NCBI RefSeq assembly: GCF_019844075.1
Contig: NZ_CP081964.1
Span: 372,001 to 436,000, forward strand
Source: Curtobacterium sp. TC1
GTDB taxonomy: Bacteria; Actinomycetota; Actinomycetes; Actinomycetales; Microbacteriaceae
Length of the DNA stretch: 64,000 bases
Direction of reading: 5' to 3'
Of this stretch, positions 7,442-15,243 are shown in pieces; within the stretch, counting starts at the first letter, position 1, and each line of letters opens with the position of its first letter. Made by a program: the position numbers and the translations under genes. Under the pieces are notes generated by a model that saw nothing but the letters and a program-made list of their open reading frames with translations, had not been told where the DNA came from and did no database searches.

Positions 7442-7810
7442 TCAGTCGGTCTCGAGCGGTTCGGCGAAGAAGGTGGTCAGGGAGACCACGACGCCGTCGC
7501 GGACCTCGATCACGTCGATGCCGCGCACCGCAGGGGCGCCGACCGGACCGAAGCCCCACGCCAGGGCGCCGTGCGTCTCGGAGGCGTAGCGGCGGCCCTC
7601 CTCGACGAACTGGAACGCGCCGGGCACCTGATCGAGCAGTTCGCCGGCCTTCTGGTCGAGGGCGTCCCAGCCGACGGCGGTGCCCTCCGGATCGGTGAAG
7701 GCGACATCGGGGGAGTACGTCCGCTCGATCGCGGCACGGCGGGAGGTGGCGTCTCGGTTGCCGAAGACGTCGTGGAGGTTCGCGGTCAGCAACTCGGACA
7801 CGGTGGCCAT
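7442..7810 (-). CDS. SnoaL/NTF2-like family protein
   Basis: 122 residues with the cone-shaped alpha+beta barrel pattern of SnoaL-like proteins: helices at the N-terminus, YSPDVAFTDPEG, LLDQVPGAFQFVEEGRR, and a final GVVVSLTTFF strand. Members bind or isomerise small polar molecules; the substrate is unknown. It starts 6 nt after a TAGGCT -10 box (complement of 7817-7822), which overlaps the -10 box of the divergent phosphotransferase gene, leaving a 22-bp intergenic region. Confidence 0.75.
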   Translation of the reverse strand: MATVSELLTANLHDVFGNRDATSRRAAIERTYSPDVAFTDPEGTAVGWDALDQKAGELLDQVPGAFQFVEEGRRYASETHGALAWGFGPVGAPAVRGIDVIEVRDGVVVSLTTFFAEPLETD

Positions 7811-7816
7811 GCCCGG

Positions 7817-7826
7817 AGCCTAACCT
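7817..7826. promoter_or_regulatory. Overlapping face-to-face -10 boxes
   Basis: The bases AGCCTAACCT carry TAACCT for the plus gene (7821-7826, 6 nt before ATG 7833) and TAGGCT for the minus gene (7822-7817, 6 nt before ATG at 7810). The two boxes share the TA at 7821-7822, so only one polymerase could occupy the site. Confidence 0.65.
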
Positions 7827-7832
7827 GGGGCG

Positions 7833-8720
7833 ATGCACACCGAGGTGCCCCGGATCGACGTCGCACTCGTGGAACGACTCGTCGCGGCGCAGTTCCCCGA
7901 GTGGAGCGGCCTGCCCGTGCACGAGGTGGAGCACCAGGGCTGGGACAACCGCACGTACCGACTCGGTGACGCGCTGTCGGTCCGGCTGCCGAGCGCCGCC
8001 GGCTACGTGCCCGCGGTCGAGAAGGAACAGGCCGTCCTGCCGTACCTGGCCCGACGGTTGGACCTCGCGGTGCCCGAGTCGGTCGGCCTGGGCGAACCCG
8101 GCCAGGGGTACCCGTTCCCGTGGTCGGTCATGCGGTGGCTCGACGGGACGGTGGCCGCGCGTGCGGTCGACCTCGACCACGAGCGCTTCGCCGCCGAGGT
8201 GGGTGCGGTGCTCCGGCAGCTCCGGAGTCTCCCCGCCACCGGGGGGCCGACCGCCGGCGCGCACTCGTTCCACCGCGGCGAGCACCCGTCGGTGTACGGC
8301 GTCGAGGTCGTCGCGGCACTCGACACCCTGGGACCCGAGGTCGACCGTGCCGCGTGCGAGCGCATCTGGGACGACGCGGTCGCCACCGCGTGGGCCCGTC
8401 CGGGGGTCTGGTTCCACGGGGACGTGGCGCCGGGCAACCTCCTCGTGGACGACGCGAGACGGCTCACCGCCTTGATCGACTTCGGCACGTGCGGGGTCGG
8501 CGACCCGGCCTGTGACCTGGTGCTCGCGTGGACGTTCCTCGACCCGGCGGCGCGCCCGGTGTTCCGCGAGGCGGTGGGACTGGACGCCGATGCGTGGGCG
8601 CGGGCTCGTGGCTGGGCGTTGTGGAAGGCACTCATCATGCTCGCCGGCAGTGCCGGGCCCGGCGACCGCACGGAGCACGAACGCGTGCTCGCCGCGGTGC
8701 TCGCGGATCCCGTCCTCTGA
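7833..8720 (+). CDS. Aminoglycoside phosphotransferase (APH) fold kinase
   Basis: 295 residues with an APH/choline-kinase fold. The N-lobe has DNRTYRLG and the ATP-lysine region. The catalytic loop HGDVAPGNLL places D197 as base, and the metal-binding DFG is D216 (LIDFGTCGVGDPACDL). The specific phosphate acceptor is not predictable; many such proteins phosphorylate aminoglycosides, macrolides, homoserine-like metabolites or other small alcohols, and family membership alone does not imply antibiotic resistance. The ATG is probably leaderless. Confidence 0.82.
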   Translation: MHTEVPRIDVALVERLVAAQFPEWSGLPVHEVEHQGWDNRTYRLGDALSVRLPSAAGYVPAVEKEQAVLPYLARRLDLAVPESVGLGEPGQGYPFPWSVMRWLDGTVAARAVDLDHERFAAEVGAVLRQLRSLPATGGPTAGAHSFHRGEHPSVYGVEVVAALDTLGPEVDRAACERIWDDAVATAWARPGVWFHGDVAPGNLLVDDARRLTALIDFGTCGVGDPACDLVLAWTFLDPAARPVFREAVGLDADAWARARGWALWKALIMLAGSAGPGDRTEHERVLAAVLADPVL

Positions 8721-8844
8721 CGCGGCGGCGCGCCCGGGGCCGTGCGTGGGGCTGTGAACGCACCACGGGACGGGCGCGTACCGAGGAGGCAGAAGCGAAC
8801 CGCGCCTCCCGGCCGGCTCGAAGCGACCACGAGAGGAACGCGAC

Positions 8845-10038
8845 GTGCGCGCACTGACCTGGCAGGGCACCGAGAAGGTGTCCGTCGAGACCGTCCCCGA
8901 CCCGACCATCCAGGAACCGACCGACGCGATCGTGCGGATCACGTCCACGGCGATCTGCGGCTCAGACCTGCACCTGTACCGGGTCCTCGGCCCGTACATC
9001 GACAAGGGCGACGTCCTCGGCCACGAGCCCATGGGCATCGTGGAGGAGGTCGGCAGCGCCGTCACGAACCTGAAGGTCGGCGACCGTGTCGTCGTCCCCT
9101 TCAACATCTCGTGCGGCCACTGCTGGATGTGCAAGAACGGCCTGCAGTCGCAGTGCGAGACCACCCAGGTCACCGAGTACGGATCGGGTGCGGCGCTGTT
9201 CGGCTACACGAAGATGTACGGCCAGGTCCCCGGCGGCCAGGCCGAGTACCTCCGCGTCCCGCACGCGGACTACGGCCCCATCGTCATCCCGGACGACGGC
9301 ACGCCCGACGACCGGTGGCTGTTCCTCAGCGACATCCTGCCGACGGCGTGGCAGGCCGTGCAGTACGCCAACGTGCCGGAGGGCGGCACGCTCGCGGTGC
9401 TCGGCCTCGGCCCCGTCGGCCAGTTCGCCGCCCGCATCGGCAAGCACCTGGGCTACCGCGTGCTCGCCGTCGAGCCCGAACAGGTCCGACGCGACCTCGG
9501 GGCGAAGCACGGCGCCGAGGTCTTCGACCTGTCGAAGGACACCGTGCCGGAGCTCGTCGACCTGACCGACGGTCGCGGCCCCGACGGGGTCGTCGACGCC
9601 GTCGGCATGGAGGCGCACGGCAACCCCGTCGCAGGCTTCGCCCAGCGGGCTGCCGGTCTGCTGCCCGACGCGCTGGCGAAGAAGGCGATCGAGACCGCGG
9701 GCATCGACCGGCTCGCTGCTGTGCACGCCGCGATCGACCTGGTCCGCCGCGGCGGCACCGTGTCCCTGAGTGGCGTCTACGGCGGCATGGCCGACCCGAT
9801 GCCGATGATGACGATGTTCGACAAGCAGATCACCGTCCGCGAGGGACAGTGCAACGTGAAGCACTGGATCGACGACATCATGCCGCTCGTGCAGGACCCT
9901 TCGGACCCGCTCGGCACGCTCGACCTCACCACGCACCGGGTGTCGCTCGAGGACGCCCCGCACATGTACGAGGTGTTCCAGAAGAAGCAGGACGGCTGCG
10001 TCAAGGTCGTACTCGACCCCGCCCTGGCCGCCGCCTGA
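8845..10038 (+). CDS. Zinc-dependent alcohol/formaldehyde dehydrogenase-like MDR protein
   Basis: 397 residues, medium-chain dehydrogenase fold. Catalytic zinc ligands are in AICGSDLHLY (Cys) and GHEPMG (His-Glu). A structural zinc lobe is visible as the four-Cys cluster CGHCWMCKNGLQSQC. The NAD-binding turn is GLGPVGQF. An insertion between the Rossmann strands (NPVAGFAQRAAGLLPDALA) is like glutathione-independent formaldehyde dehydrogenases. The GTG start follows GAGAGGAA. The stop overlaps the next start as TGATG, so it is coupled to the SDR gene. The 124 bp before it hold no clear promoter or gene. Confidence 0.85.
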   Translation: MRALTWQGTEKVSVETVPDPTIQEPTDAIVRITSTAICGSDLHLYRVLGPYIDKGDVLGHEPMGIVEEVGSAVTNLKVGDRVVVPFNISCGHCWMCKNGLQSQCETTQVTEYGSGAALFGYTKMYGQVPGGQAEYLRVPHADYGPIVIPDDGTPDDRWLFLSDILPTAWQAVQYANVPEGGTLAVLGLGPVGQFAARIGKHLGYRVLAVEPEQVRRDLGAKHGAEVFDLSKDTVPELVDLTDGRGPDGVVDAVGMEAHGNPVAGFAQRAAGLLPDALAKKAIETAGIDRLAAVHAAIDLVRRGGTVSLSGVYGGMADPMPMMTMFDKQITVREGQCNVKHWIDDIMPLVQDPSDPLGTLDLTTHRVSLEDAPHMYEVFQKKQDGCVKVVLDPALAAA

Positions 10039-11126
10039 TGCGGATCGTCGTCGTCGGCGGGACCGGCAACGTCGGGACGGCGGTGCTCCGCCGCCTCGCC
10101 GAGGCCCGGGCCGCCGCGCGTGCGGCGGGTGGCGAGGCAGCACCCGCGTCCGACGACGGCCGGCACGACGGCAGCGTCGAGATCGTCGGCGTCGCCCGGC
10201 GGCTGCCGGACGTGCACGCGGAGCCGTACGGCTCCGCGGTCTGGCACGCCGTCGACGTCGGGGCCTCCGACGCGATCGGCCAGCTCACCGCGATCTTCAC
10301 CGGCGCCGACGCGGTGATCCACCTGGCGTGGGCGCTCCAACCGACGCACGACATCCCCGCGCAGTACCGGACGAACGTCACGGGCACCGCGAACGTGCTG
10401 TCGGCCGTGGCGCGAGCAGGGGTGCCGCAGGTCGTCGTCGCGTCGTCGGTCGGGACCTACCGGGGCGTCGACGCCGCGGGCAAGCGGACCCCGGTCGACG
10501 AGAGCTGGCCGACCGACGGCATCCCCACGGCGACGTACTCGATCCACAAGGCCGCGAACGAGTCGGCGATGGACGCCTTCGAAGCAGCCCATCCGTCCGT
10601 GGTCGTCACGCGGCTGCGCCCGGGCCTGATCTTCCAGCGGGACGCCGCCGCCGAGATCCGCGGGCTGTTCCTCGGGCACCTCGTGCCGATGTCGATCGTG
10701 CGGTGGATCCGGTGGCTGGTGCTGCCCCTGCCGTACCCGTTCGTGTTCCAGGCGGTGCACGCCGACGACGTCGCGGACGCCTACTGGCGGACCGTCGACC
10801 AGCGGGCCGGCGGTGCGTTCAACATCGCCGCGTCGCCCGTGCTCAACCCGCCGCGGTTGGCCCGGGCCTTCGGCATGCTCGGTGCCGTCCGGATGCCGCT
10901 CGGACTGCTGCGCGGGATCGTGACGCTCACGTGGCGGCTGCGGTTGCAGCCGACGGACGTCGGCTGGATCGACATCGCGGCCGGCGTGCCGATCATGCGG
11001 ACCGACCGAGCCCGGTCGGTGCTCGGATGGGAGGCCCGGCACACCTCCGAAGACGCGTTGCGTGCGCTCGTGGCCGGGTTCGCGGACGGTGCGCACGTGG
11101 CCGCGTCGGACCCGCTCCGGGGGTAG
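10038..11126 (+). CDS. NAD(P)-dependent epimerase/dehydratase (extended SDR)
   Basis: 362 residues. The N-terminal Rossmann motif is GGTGNVG (residues ~7-13). An Ala/Gly/Asp-rich insert follows (residues ~25-50). The active-site region carries VVVASSVGTY and a YSIHKAANE segment, giving the YxxxK pair (YSIHK). Substrates of the family are nucleotide sugars or related carbonyl compounds. Translationally coupled to the preceding zinc dehydrogenase, so the two probably act on a shared pathway, which I cannot identify. Confidence 0.82.
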   Translation: MRIVVVGGTGNVGTAVLRRLAEARAAARAAGGEAAPASDDGRHDGSVEIVGVARRLPDVHAEPYGSAVWHAVDVGASDAIGQLTAIFTGADAVIHLAWALQPTHDIPAQYRTNVTGTANVLSAVARAGVPQVVVASSVGTYRGVDAAGKRTPVDESWPTDGIPTATYSIHKAANESAMDAFEAAHPSVVVTRLRPGLIFQRDAAAEIRGLFLGHLVPMSIVRWIRWLVLPLPYPFVFQAVHADDVADAYWRTVDQRAGGAFNIAASPVLNPPRLARAFGMLGAVRMPLGLLRGIVTLTWRLRLQPTDVGWIDIAAGVPIMRTDRARSVLGWEARHTSEDALRALVAGFADGAHVAASDPLRG

Positions 11127-11160
11127 CTGGGCTGGGCGGGGGCTGGCGCTGCCGGGTCGG

Positions 11161-11220
11161 TTCGGGCGTACCGGGTGTTTTCGGGCGTACCTGGTCGGAA
11201 GTTTCGACCAGGTACGCCCG
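11161..11220 (+). repeat. Perfect 16-bp hairpin with an extra upstream half-copy
   Basis: CGGGCGTACCTGGTCG (11182-11197) and its exact complement (11205-11220) flank a 7-nt loop, followed by TTTCC. A third, truncated copy TTCGGGCGTACC at 11161-11172 repeats 11180-11191. The position after the epimerase suits a terminator, but the extra copy suggests a duplicated palindromic element. Confidence 0.7.
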
Positions 11221-11309
11221 TTTCCACGTTCCATCGCGGGTGTTCTGGGAAGGAACGGGCGCTCGGGGCGCGCTACGATTCGCTCGTCGTTGTGAGAAGG
11301 GGGAGCGCC

Positions 11310-11663
11310 ATGGTGCTCAGTTGGTCGGCGTTCAGTGAACTCGAGGGACCGGGCGGCTCGGGGATGTCCGACCTGTTCGGCGGTTGGTTCGGCATCGCGT
11401 TCGGAGTCGTCGCAGCCCTGGCCATCCTCACCACCCTGACGATCGTCGTCCTGTCGCTCTACCGCGGCAAGCGGATGGCCGACCGTGGTCAGAACCCGCT
11501 CACCCTGCAGAAGGACATCGCGTACCAGGCGATGCGGAGCCGCACCCTCGCGCCAGAGAAGCCGCTCGAACAGCGGCTCGCCGAACTCGACGACCTGCAC
11601 GCTCGCGGTGTGATCTCCGACGAGGAACACCGGGCGGCGCGAGCCGAGGCCCTGCGCGGTTAA
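11310..11663 (+). CDS. Small membrane protein with SHOCT domain
   Basis: 117 residues. One transmembrane helix (residues ~27-52, FGIAFGVVAALAILTTLTIVV) is followed by a basic stretch (YRGKRMADRG) and a C-terminal SHOCT motif (LEQRLAELDDLHARGVIS ... EEHRAARAEAL), a short oligomerisation module. The ATG 11310 has AAGGGGGA upstream. A TACGAT -10 box at 11274-11279 gives a ~25-nt leader. Its stop codon is part of the -10 box of the next gene. Function unknown. Confidence 0.75.
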   Translation: MVLSWSAFSELEGPGGSGMSDLFGGWFGIAFGVVAALAILTTLTIVVLSLYRGKRMADRGQNPLTLQKDIAYQAMRSRTLAPEKPLEQRLAELDDLHARGVISDEEHRAARAEALRG

Positions 11664-11666
11664 CCT
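11661..11666 (+). promoter_or_regulatory. -10 box TAACCT sharing a stop codon
   Basis: The TAA stop of the SHOCT gene (11661-11663) is the first half of TAACCT, spaced 6 nt from the GTG start at 11673. This is the same spacing as other leaderless starts in the window. Confidence 0.5.
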
Positions 11667-11672
11667 GGGTCG

Positions 11673-12083
11673 GTGCTGCTGCCGACGGACCTGCTGGGGG
11701 AGTGGGTGCTCCGCCGGACCCTGGACGACCGGCGTGCCGGTGTGCGGGGCGTCGTCGCAGGCACCACGACCCTCACCGCGGTCGCCGCAGACGAGGTCCG
11801 CTGGGACGAAGCGGGCGTGATGGCGTTCGACGGCCGCACGACCCCGGTGTCTCGGACGCTGACCGTCCGGCGCGCCGATGACCACGCGTGGACCGTGCAC
11901 TTCGCCGACGGCCGGGTGTTCCACGACTGGGTGTGGGGTACGAGCGTGACCCACGCCTGTGCACCGGACGACTACACCGGAGCACTGGACGGCGACGAGC
12001 AGCGGTGGACCGTACGCTGGGAAGCCCGGGGTCCGGCGAAGGACTACCGGCTCGACAGCGTGCTCACGCGGTCGCCGGCGTGA
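11673..12083 (+). CDS. DUF6314 family protein
   Basis: 136 residues, mostly beta strands with conserved Trp and Tyr (LLGEWVLRR at the start, HFADGRVFHDWVWG in the middle, WTVRWEARGPAKDYRL near the end). This looks like a small calycin-like barrel of the DUF6314 family, of unknown function. The GTG start follows TAACCT by 6 nt. The next gene starts 34 bp downstream on the same strand but has its own CAGACT box. Confidence 0.65.
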   Translation: MLLPTDLLGEWVLRRTLDDRRAGVRGVVAGTTTLTAVAADEVRWDEAGVMAFDGRTTPVSRTLTVRRADDHAWTVHFADGRVFHDWVWGTSVTHACAPDDYTGALDGDEQRWTVRWEARGPAKDYRLDSVLTRSPA

Positions 12084-12117
12084 CCACGACGTCAGCGGCA
12101 CGCGCCAGACTGAGTCC

Positions 12118-12783
12118 ATGGCACGCTCCTCCGGCACCGACGCCCCGCGCATCACCCTGACCGAACCGACGGACCTCGAGGACTGGGCCCCGGCTCCCGG
12201 CGACGTCCTGACCGGTGACCGCATCGAGGGCAAGCGCATCGACGTGCTCGACCTGGCCGGCGAGCGGCTGCCGGACCTCGAGATCGAGGAGTGCGTCATC
12301 GACACCCTGCGGGGCGACGGCGCCGACTTCCGCGGGCTGCGGGTCCACGACTCGGTCATCGACACGCTCGACGCCCCGGTGCTGCGGGCATCGAGCAGTT
12401 CGTGGCGCGAGGTCCGGGTGTCCGGCGGTCGCATCGGTTCCGGTGAGCTGTACGACTCCGGGCTGAGCGGCGTCGAGTTCGTCGGGATGAAGTTCGGGTT
12501 CGTGAACCTGCGCGGATCGACGCTCACCGACGTGGTGTTCCGCGACTGCGTCATCGACGAGCTCGACATCGCGGACGCGAAGCTGCTCCGGGTGTCGTTC
12601 GAGGGCAGCAGCATCCGCGACGCCGAGGGGTCGAACACGCGCATCGACCACGTGGACCTGCGCGGCGCCGACCTCGACCGGGTCGAGCGCCTCGAGGGGT
12701 TCCGCGGCGCCACGATCGGTGCCGACCAGCTGTACACGCTCGCCCCGCTGCTGGCGGCGCAGGCGGGCTACCGCGTCGACTGA
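12118..12783 (+). CDS. Pentapeptide-repeat-like protein
   Basis: 221 residues with degenerate pentapeptide repeats across residues ~55-190 (LRGDGADFRGLRVHDSVID, LRGSTLTDVVF, DLRGADLDRVERL). These build a right-handed quadrilateral beta-helix; some family members mimic DNA and bind gyrase, but nothing here proves that. The ATG lies 6 nt after CAGACT (12106-12111). Its last 16 bp overlap, tail to tail, the end of the minus-strand flavin oxidoreductase gene. Confidence 0.78.
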   Translation: MARSSGTDAPRITLTEPTDLEDWAPAPGDVLTGDRIEGKRIDVLDLAGERLPDLEIEECVIDTLRGDGADFRGLRVHDSVIDTLDAPVLRASSSSWREVRVSGGRIGSGELYDSGLSGVEFVGMKFGFVNLRGSTLTDVVFRDCVIDELDIADAKLLRVSFEGSSIRDAEGSNTRIDHVDLRGADLDRVERLEGFRGATIGADQLYTLAPLLAAQAGYRVD

Positions 12784-13745
12784 CCGCCCGCAGCCAGCGC
12801 GGCGGCGAGGTCGGCCTGCACCAGGTCGCCGTGCGCGGCCGCTCCGGCCTGGACTCCGGCGGCTGCGGACGCGATGACCGTCGCCATCGGGTTCGCGACG
12901 TTGCCGGCCGCGTACACCCCGCGCACCGACGTCTGCCCGGCCGGGTCGATCGCCAGCGCGCTCGCGTACCGGAAGTCGCCCGTGAACTGGTCGGTCGCGA
13001 CCAGACCCAGGTCGGACAGGAAGTCCACGCGCGCCTCGGCGGTGCTCGCCGCGGCCAGGGCATCGAGTTCGACGACCTCGCCGGAGCCGAGCGTGACCCC
13101 GGTCAGTGTGCCGTCCGACGAGCGGACCTGCGTGACGGTGTCGTCCACGACCTCGATCCCGCGGGCCCGCAAACCGGCCAGGGCGGTGTCGTCGACGAGC
13201 GCCGGATCGGTGACGAACGCGGTCACGTGCTCGCTCAGCGCCCGGAACATGAGCGCGTGGTGCACGCCGTTCGGAGTGGTCACGAGCACGCCGATGCGCT
13301 GGTCGCGGATCTCCCACCCGTGGCAGAACGGGCAGTGCACGACCCCGCGCCCCCACTGCTCGGCGAGCCCCGGGACCTGCGGCAGGACGTCCACGGCGCC
13401 GGAGGCGACGACGAGCCTGCGGGCGGTGACGGCCGCGCCGGAGTCCAGCGTGACCGAGAAGCCGACCGGGTCGGTGCCGTCGCCCGTCGTGGCGGACGCG
13501 GCCACGATCCTCCCGGCCGTCACCTCGACTCCGTAGGCGGCGACCTCGTCGCGACCGATCGCGGACAACTCGGCGGGTGCGATGCCCTCGCGTCCGAGGT
13601 AGTTGTGGGCGCCGGCCGACGGCGCGTTGCGGGGCTCGCCCGCGTCGACGACGAGGACGGAACGGCGGGAACGCCCGAGGACGAGGGCGGCGGAGAGGCC
13701 GGCGGCTGCTCCGCCGATGACGATGACGTCGTAGTGATCACGCAT
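12768..13745 (-). CDS. Thioredoxin-reductase-like FAD/NAD(P) oxidoreductase
   Basis: 325 residues. FAD-binding GGAAAGLSAA (residues ~11-20), the redox pair in HCPFCHGWE (CxxC, residues ~135-138), an NAD(P) region, and the C-terminal VYAAGNVANP FAD motif. The CPFC-HGWE signature is that of thioredoxin-reductase-like proteins that often accompany XRE or LuxR regulators, here the divergent XRE-cupin gene 58 bp away. The electron acceptor is unknown. The start ATG at 13745 is chosen because it sits directly before DYDVIVIGG; the frame stays open upstream but without coding character. Confidence 0.83.
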   Translation of the reverse strand: MRDHYDVIVIGGAAAGLSAALVLGRSRRSVLVVDAGEPRNAPSAGAHNYLGREGIAPAELSAIGRDEVAAYGVEVTAGRIVAASATTGDGTDPVGFSVTLDSGAAVTARRLVVASGAVDVLPQVPGLAEQWGRGVVHCPFCHGWEIRDQRIGVLVTTPNGVHHALMFRALSEHVTAFVTDPALVDDTALAGLRARGIEVVDDTVTQVRSSDGTLTGVTLGSGEVVELDALAAASTAEARVDFLSDLGLVATDQFTGDFRYASALAIDPAGQTSVRGVYAAGNVANPMATVIASAAAGVQAGAAAHGDLVQADLAAALAAGGQSTR

Positions 13746-13803
13746 GGAAGGAGCATGCGGTCCCTGCGGTACGGACGGCAAAGAACCTTGCTGATGTGGC
13801 AAC
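13746..13803. promoter_or_regulatory. Divergent intergenic region with weak inverted repeat
   Basis: 58 bp between two divergent starts. TTGC-N7-GCAA (near 13788-13802) is a possible site for the XRE regulator. No strong -35/-10 is visible. Confidence 0.3.
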
Positions 13804-14421
13804 ATGGGCAGCATGCCCCACGGCCCGCAGGAACCCGTCGTCCCCCGCACGACCGCGCAGGTCGTCGACGGGGTGGGTCCCCGGCTGCGCGCACTCCGTG
13901 CCCACCGCGACGTCACGCTCGCCGCGCTGTCCGAGCAGACGGGAGTGTCGGTGAGCACGCTCTCGCGGCTCGAGTCGGGGCAGCGCAAGCCGACCCTCGA
14001 ACTGCTGCTCCCGTTGGCGCGGGCGTACCAGGTGCCGCTCGACGACCTGGTCGGAGCGCCGCAGACGGGCGACCCCCGGGTGCACATGAAGCCCGAGGTG
14101 CACGGCGGGCGGGTCGTCGTGCCCCTGACGAAGCGCACCGGTGGCGTGCGGTCGTTCAAGCAGCTCTTCCCGCCGCACGAGCCCGGCGGCGAGCCCTCGC
14201 TGAAGACGCACGAGGGGTACGAGTGGCTCTACGTGCTGTCCGGTCGGCTGCGCCTGGTGCTCGGCGAGCACGACCTCGACCTCGGGCCGGGTGAGGTCGC
14301 CGAGTTCGACACGCACACTCCGCACTGGATCGGCAACGTCACCGACTCGGTCACCGAGGTGCTGTGCCTGTACGGGCCGCAGGGCGAGCGCGCGCACGTG
14401 CGGTCGAGGCCGGCGCGCTGA
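13804..14421 (+). CDS. XRE family regulator with cupin domain
   Basis: 205 residues. An N-terminal XRE helix-turn-helix (residues ~22-80, TLAALSEQTGVSVSTLSRLE with GQRKPTLELLLPLA) joins a C-terminal cupin (KTHEGYEWLYVLSGRLRLV, LGPGEVAEFDTHTPHWI) with conserved His for a metal or ligand. This architecture controls catabolic or redox genes next to it. The likely target is the divergent flavin oxidoreductase. Two ATG codons (13804, 13813) are possible; the first is used. Ends in a region shared convergently with the lipoprotein gene. Confidence 0.83.
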   Translation: MGSMPHGPQEPVVPRTTAQVVDGVGPRLRALRAHRDVTLAALSEQTGVSVSTLSRLESGQRKPTLELLLPLARAYQVPLDDLVGAPQTGDPRVHMKPEVHGGRVVVPLTKRTGGVRSFKQLFPPHEPGGEPSLKTHEGYEWLYVLSGRLRLVLGEHDLDLGPGEVAEFDTHTPHWIGNVTDSVTEVLCLYGPQGERAHVRSRPAR

Positions 14422-14427
14422 CCGGCA

Positions 14428-14455
14428 GGCCAGCGCGGCCGCGCGCCAACTGGCC
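14428..14455. terminator. Possible bidirectional terminator
   Basis: GGCCAG (14428-14433) pairs with CTGGCC (14450-14455) around the palindrome GCGCGGCCGCGC. It lies between convergent gene ends at 14421 and 14472. No T-tract. Confidence 0.4.
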
Positions 14456-14471
14456 CGCTGGCCCGCTCGGT

Positions 14472-15149
14472 CTACGCCGTGAAGACGTGGTCCATGACGT
14501 CGTCGAGGAGCCCCGAGGTCTCGATGTTCGACTGCTGGATGTGGATGCCGATGTCACCCCGCGTGAAGTAGGTGTCCCCGTCGGTGACGGGGTACTGCTC
14601 GTTCTTCGACACCTTCTGGCACTGGTAGCCCTCGGCCTCGTTGCCGCAGTCGTAGCCGTCGTCCGGCAGCTTCTGCAGCGCTGCGCTCGCGGTTGCCGAG
14701 TCCACGACGTCGACCGCGATCGACAGGTACGAGATGTCGGCCTGCGGGTCCCGCCACACGCAGTACAGACGCTTGCCGTCGGCCTGCAGGACGGGGGTGA
14801 AGGCGCTCTTCGGGATCGCGACCGGGTCGCCGACGACCGAGGGGTCGTTCAGCGGAGCGGAGGCGAAGGCCTTGTCCCACTTGCCGGGGGTGATGAGATC
14901 GGTGCAGCTCGCCGGCACCGTGCCGCCGTCGTAGTCGACCCCGGGGACCTGCGTGATCGTGGAGGTGGGTTCCGGCGTACTGCTCGGGCTGGCGCTCGGC
15001 GTGCCCGTGCCCTCCGCCGTCGTCGCGGACGGCGTACCCGGCCCCGCTGGAGCGCTCTGGGCGCAGCCCGACAGGGCGAGTCCGATCGCCAGCGCCGCCG
15101 TCAGCGTCGCCGTGATCCCGGATGTCGTCGTGCGCGCTCGTCGCGGCAT
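14472..15149 (-). CDS. Lipoprotein with a domain shared with the 61559 gene
   Basis: 225 residues. An arginine-rich N-terminus, hydrophobic segment and lipobox LSGC (Cys at residue ~29) make it a secreted lipoprotein. A Ser/Thr/Pro linker is followed by an extracellular domain with four conserved Cys (ASCTDL, LYCVW, YDCG, YQCQ) and the strings WRDPQADIS and YFTRGD. The same order of motifs occurs in the ECF-linked membrane protein at 61559-62353. It resembles DUF3558-type actinobacterial lipoproteins but I would not insist on it. Promoter: TATGTT -10 (complement of 15191-15196), with a GAGGGGGAA Shine-Dalgarno. Confidence 0.78.
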   Translation of the reverse strand: MPRRARTTTSGITATLTAALAIGLALSGCAQSAPAGPGTPSATTAEGTGTPSASPSSTPEPTSTITQVPGVDYDGGTVPASCTDLITPGKWDKAFASAPLNDPSVVGDPVAIPKSAFTPVLQADGKRLYCVWRDPQADISYLSIAVDVVDSATASAALQKLPDDGYDCGNEAEGYQCQKVSKNEQYPVTDGDTYFTRGDIGIHIQQSNIETSGLLDDVMDHVFTA

Positions 15150-15243
15150 CGTTCCCCCTCGTTCGTCGTGCGGACGTCGCCGCGCATCCGAACATAGGCG
15201 GCGGAGCCGATGGCGTCCGCGAGCGTCACCGTTCCGTGACCCG

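Noticed and set aside
7833-8720. Antibiotic resistance aminoglycoside kinase
   Set aside because: Only the general APH fold is visible; acceptor-site residues of known resistance enzymes cannot be identified, so resistance is not claimed.
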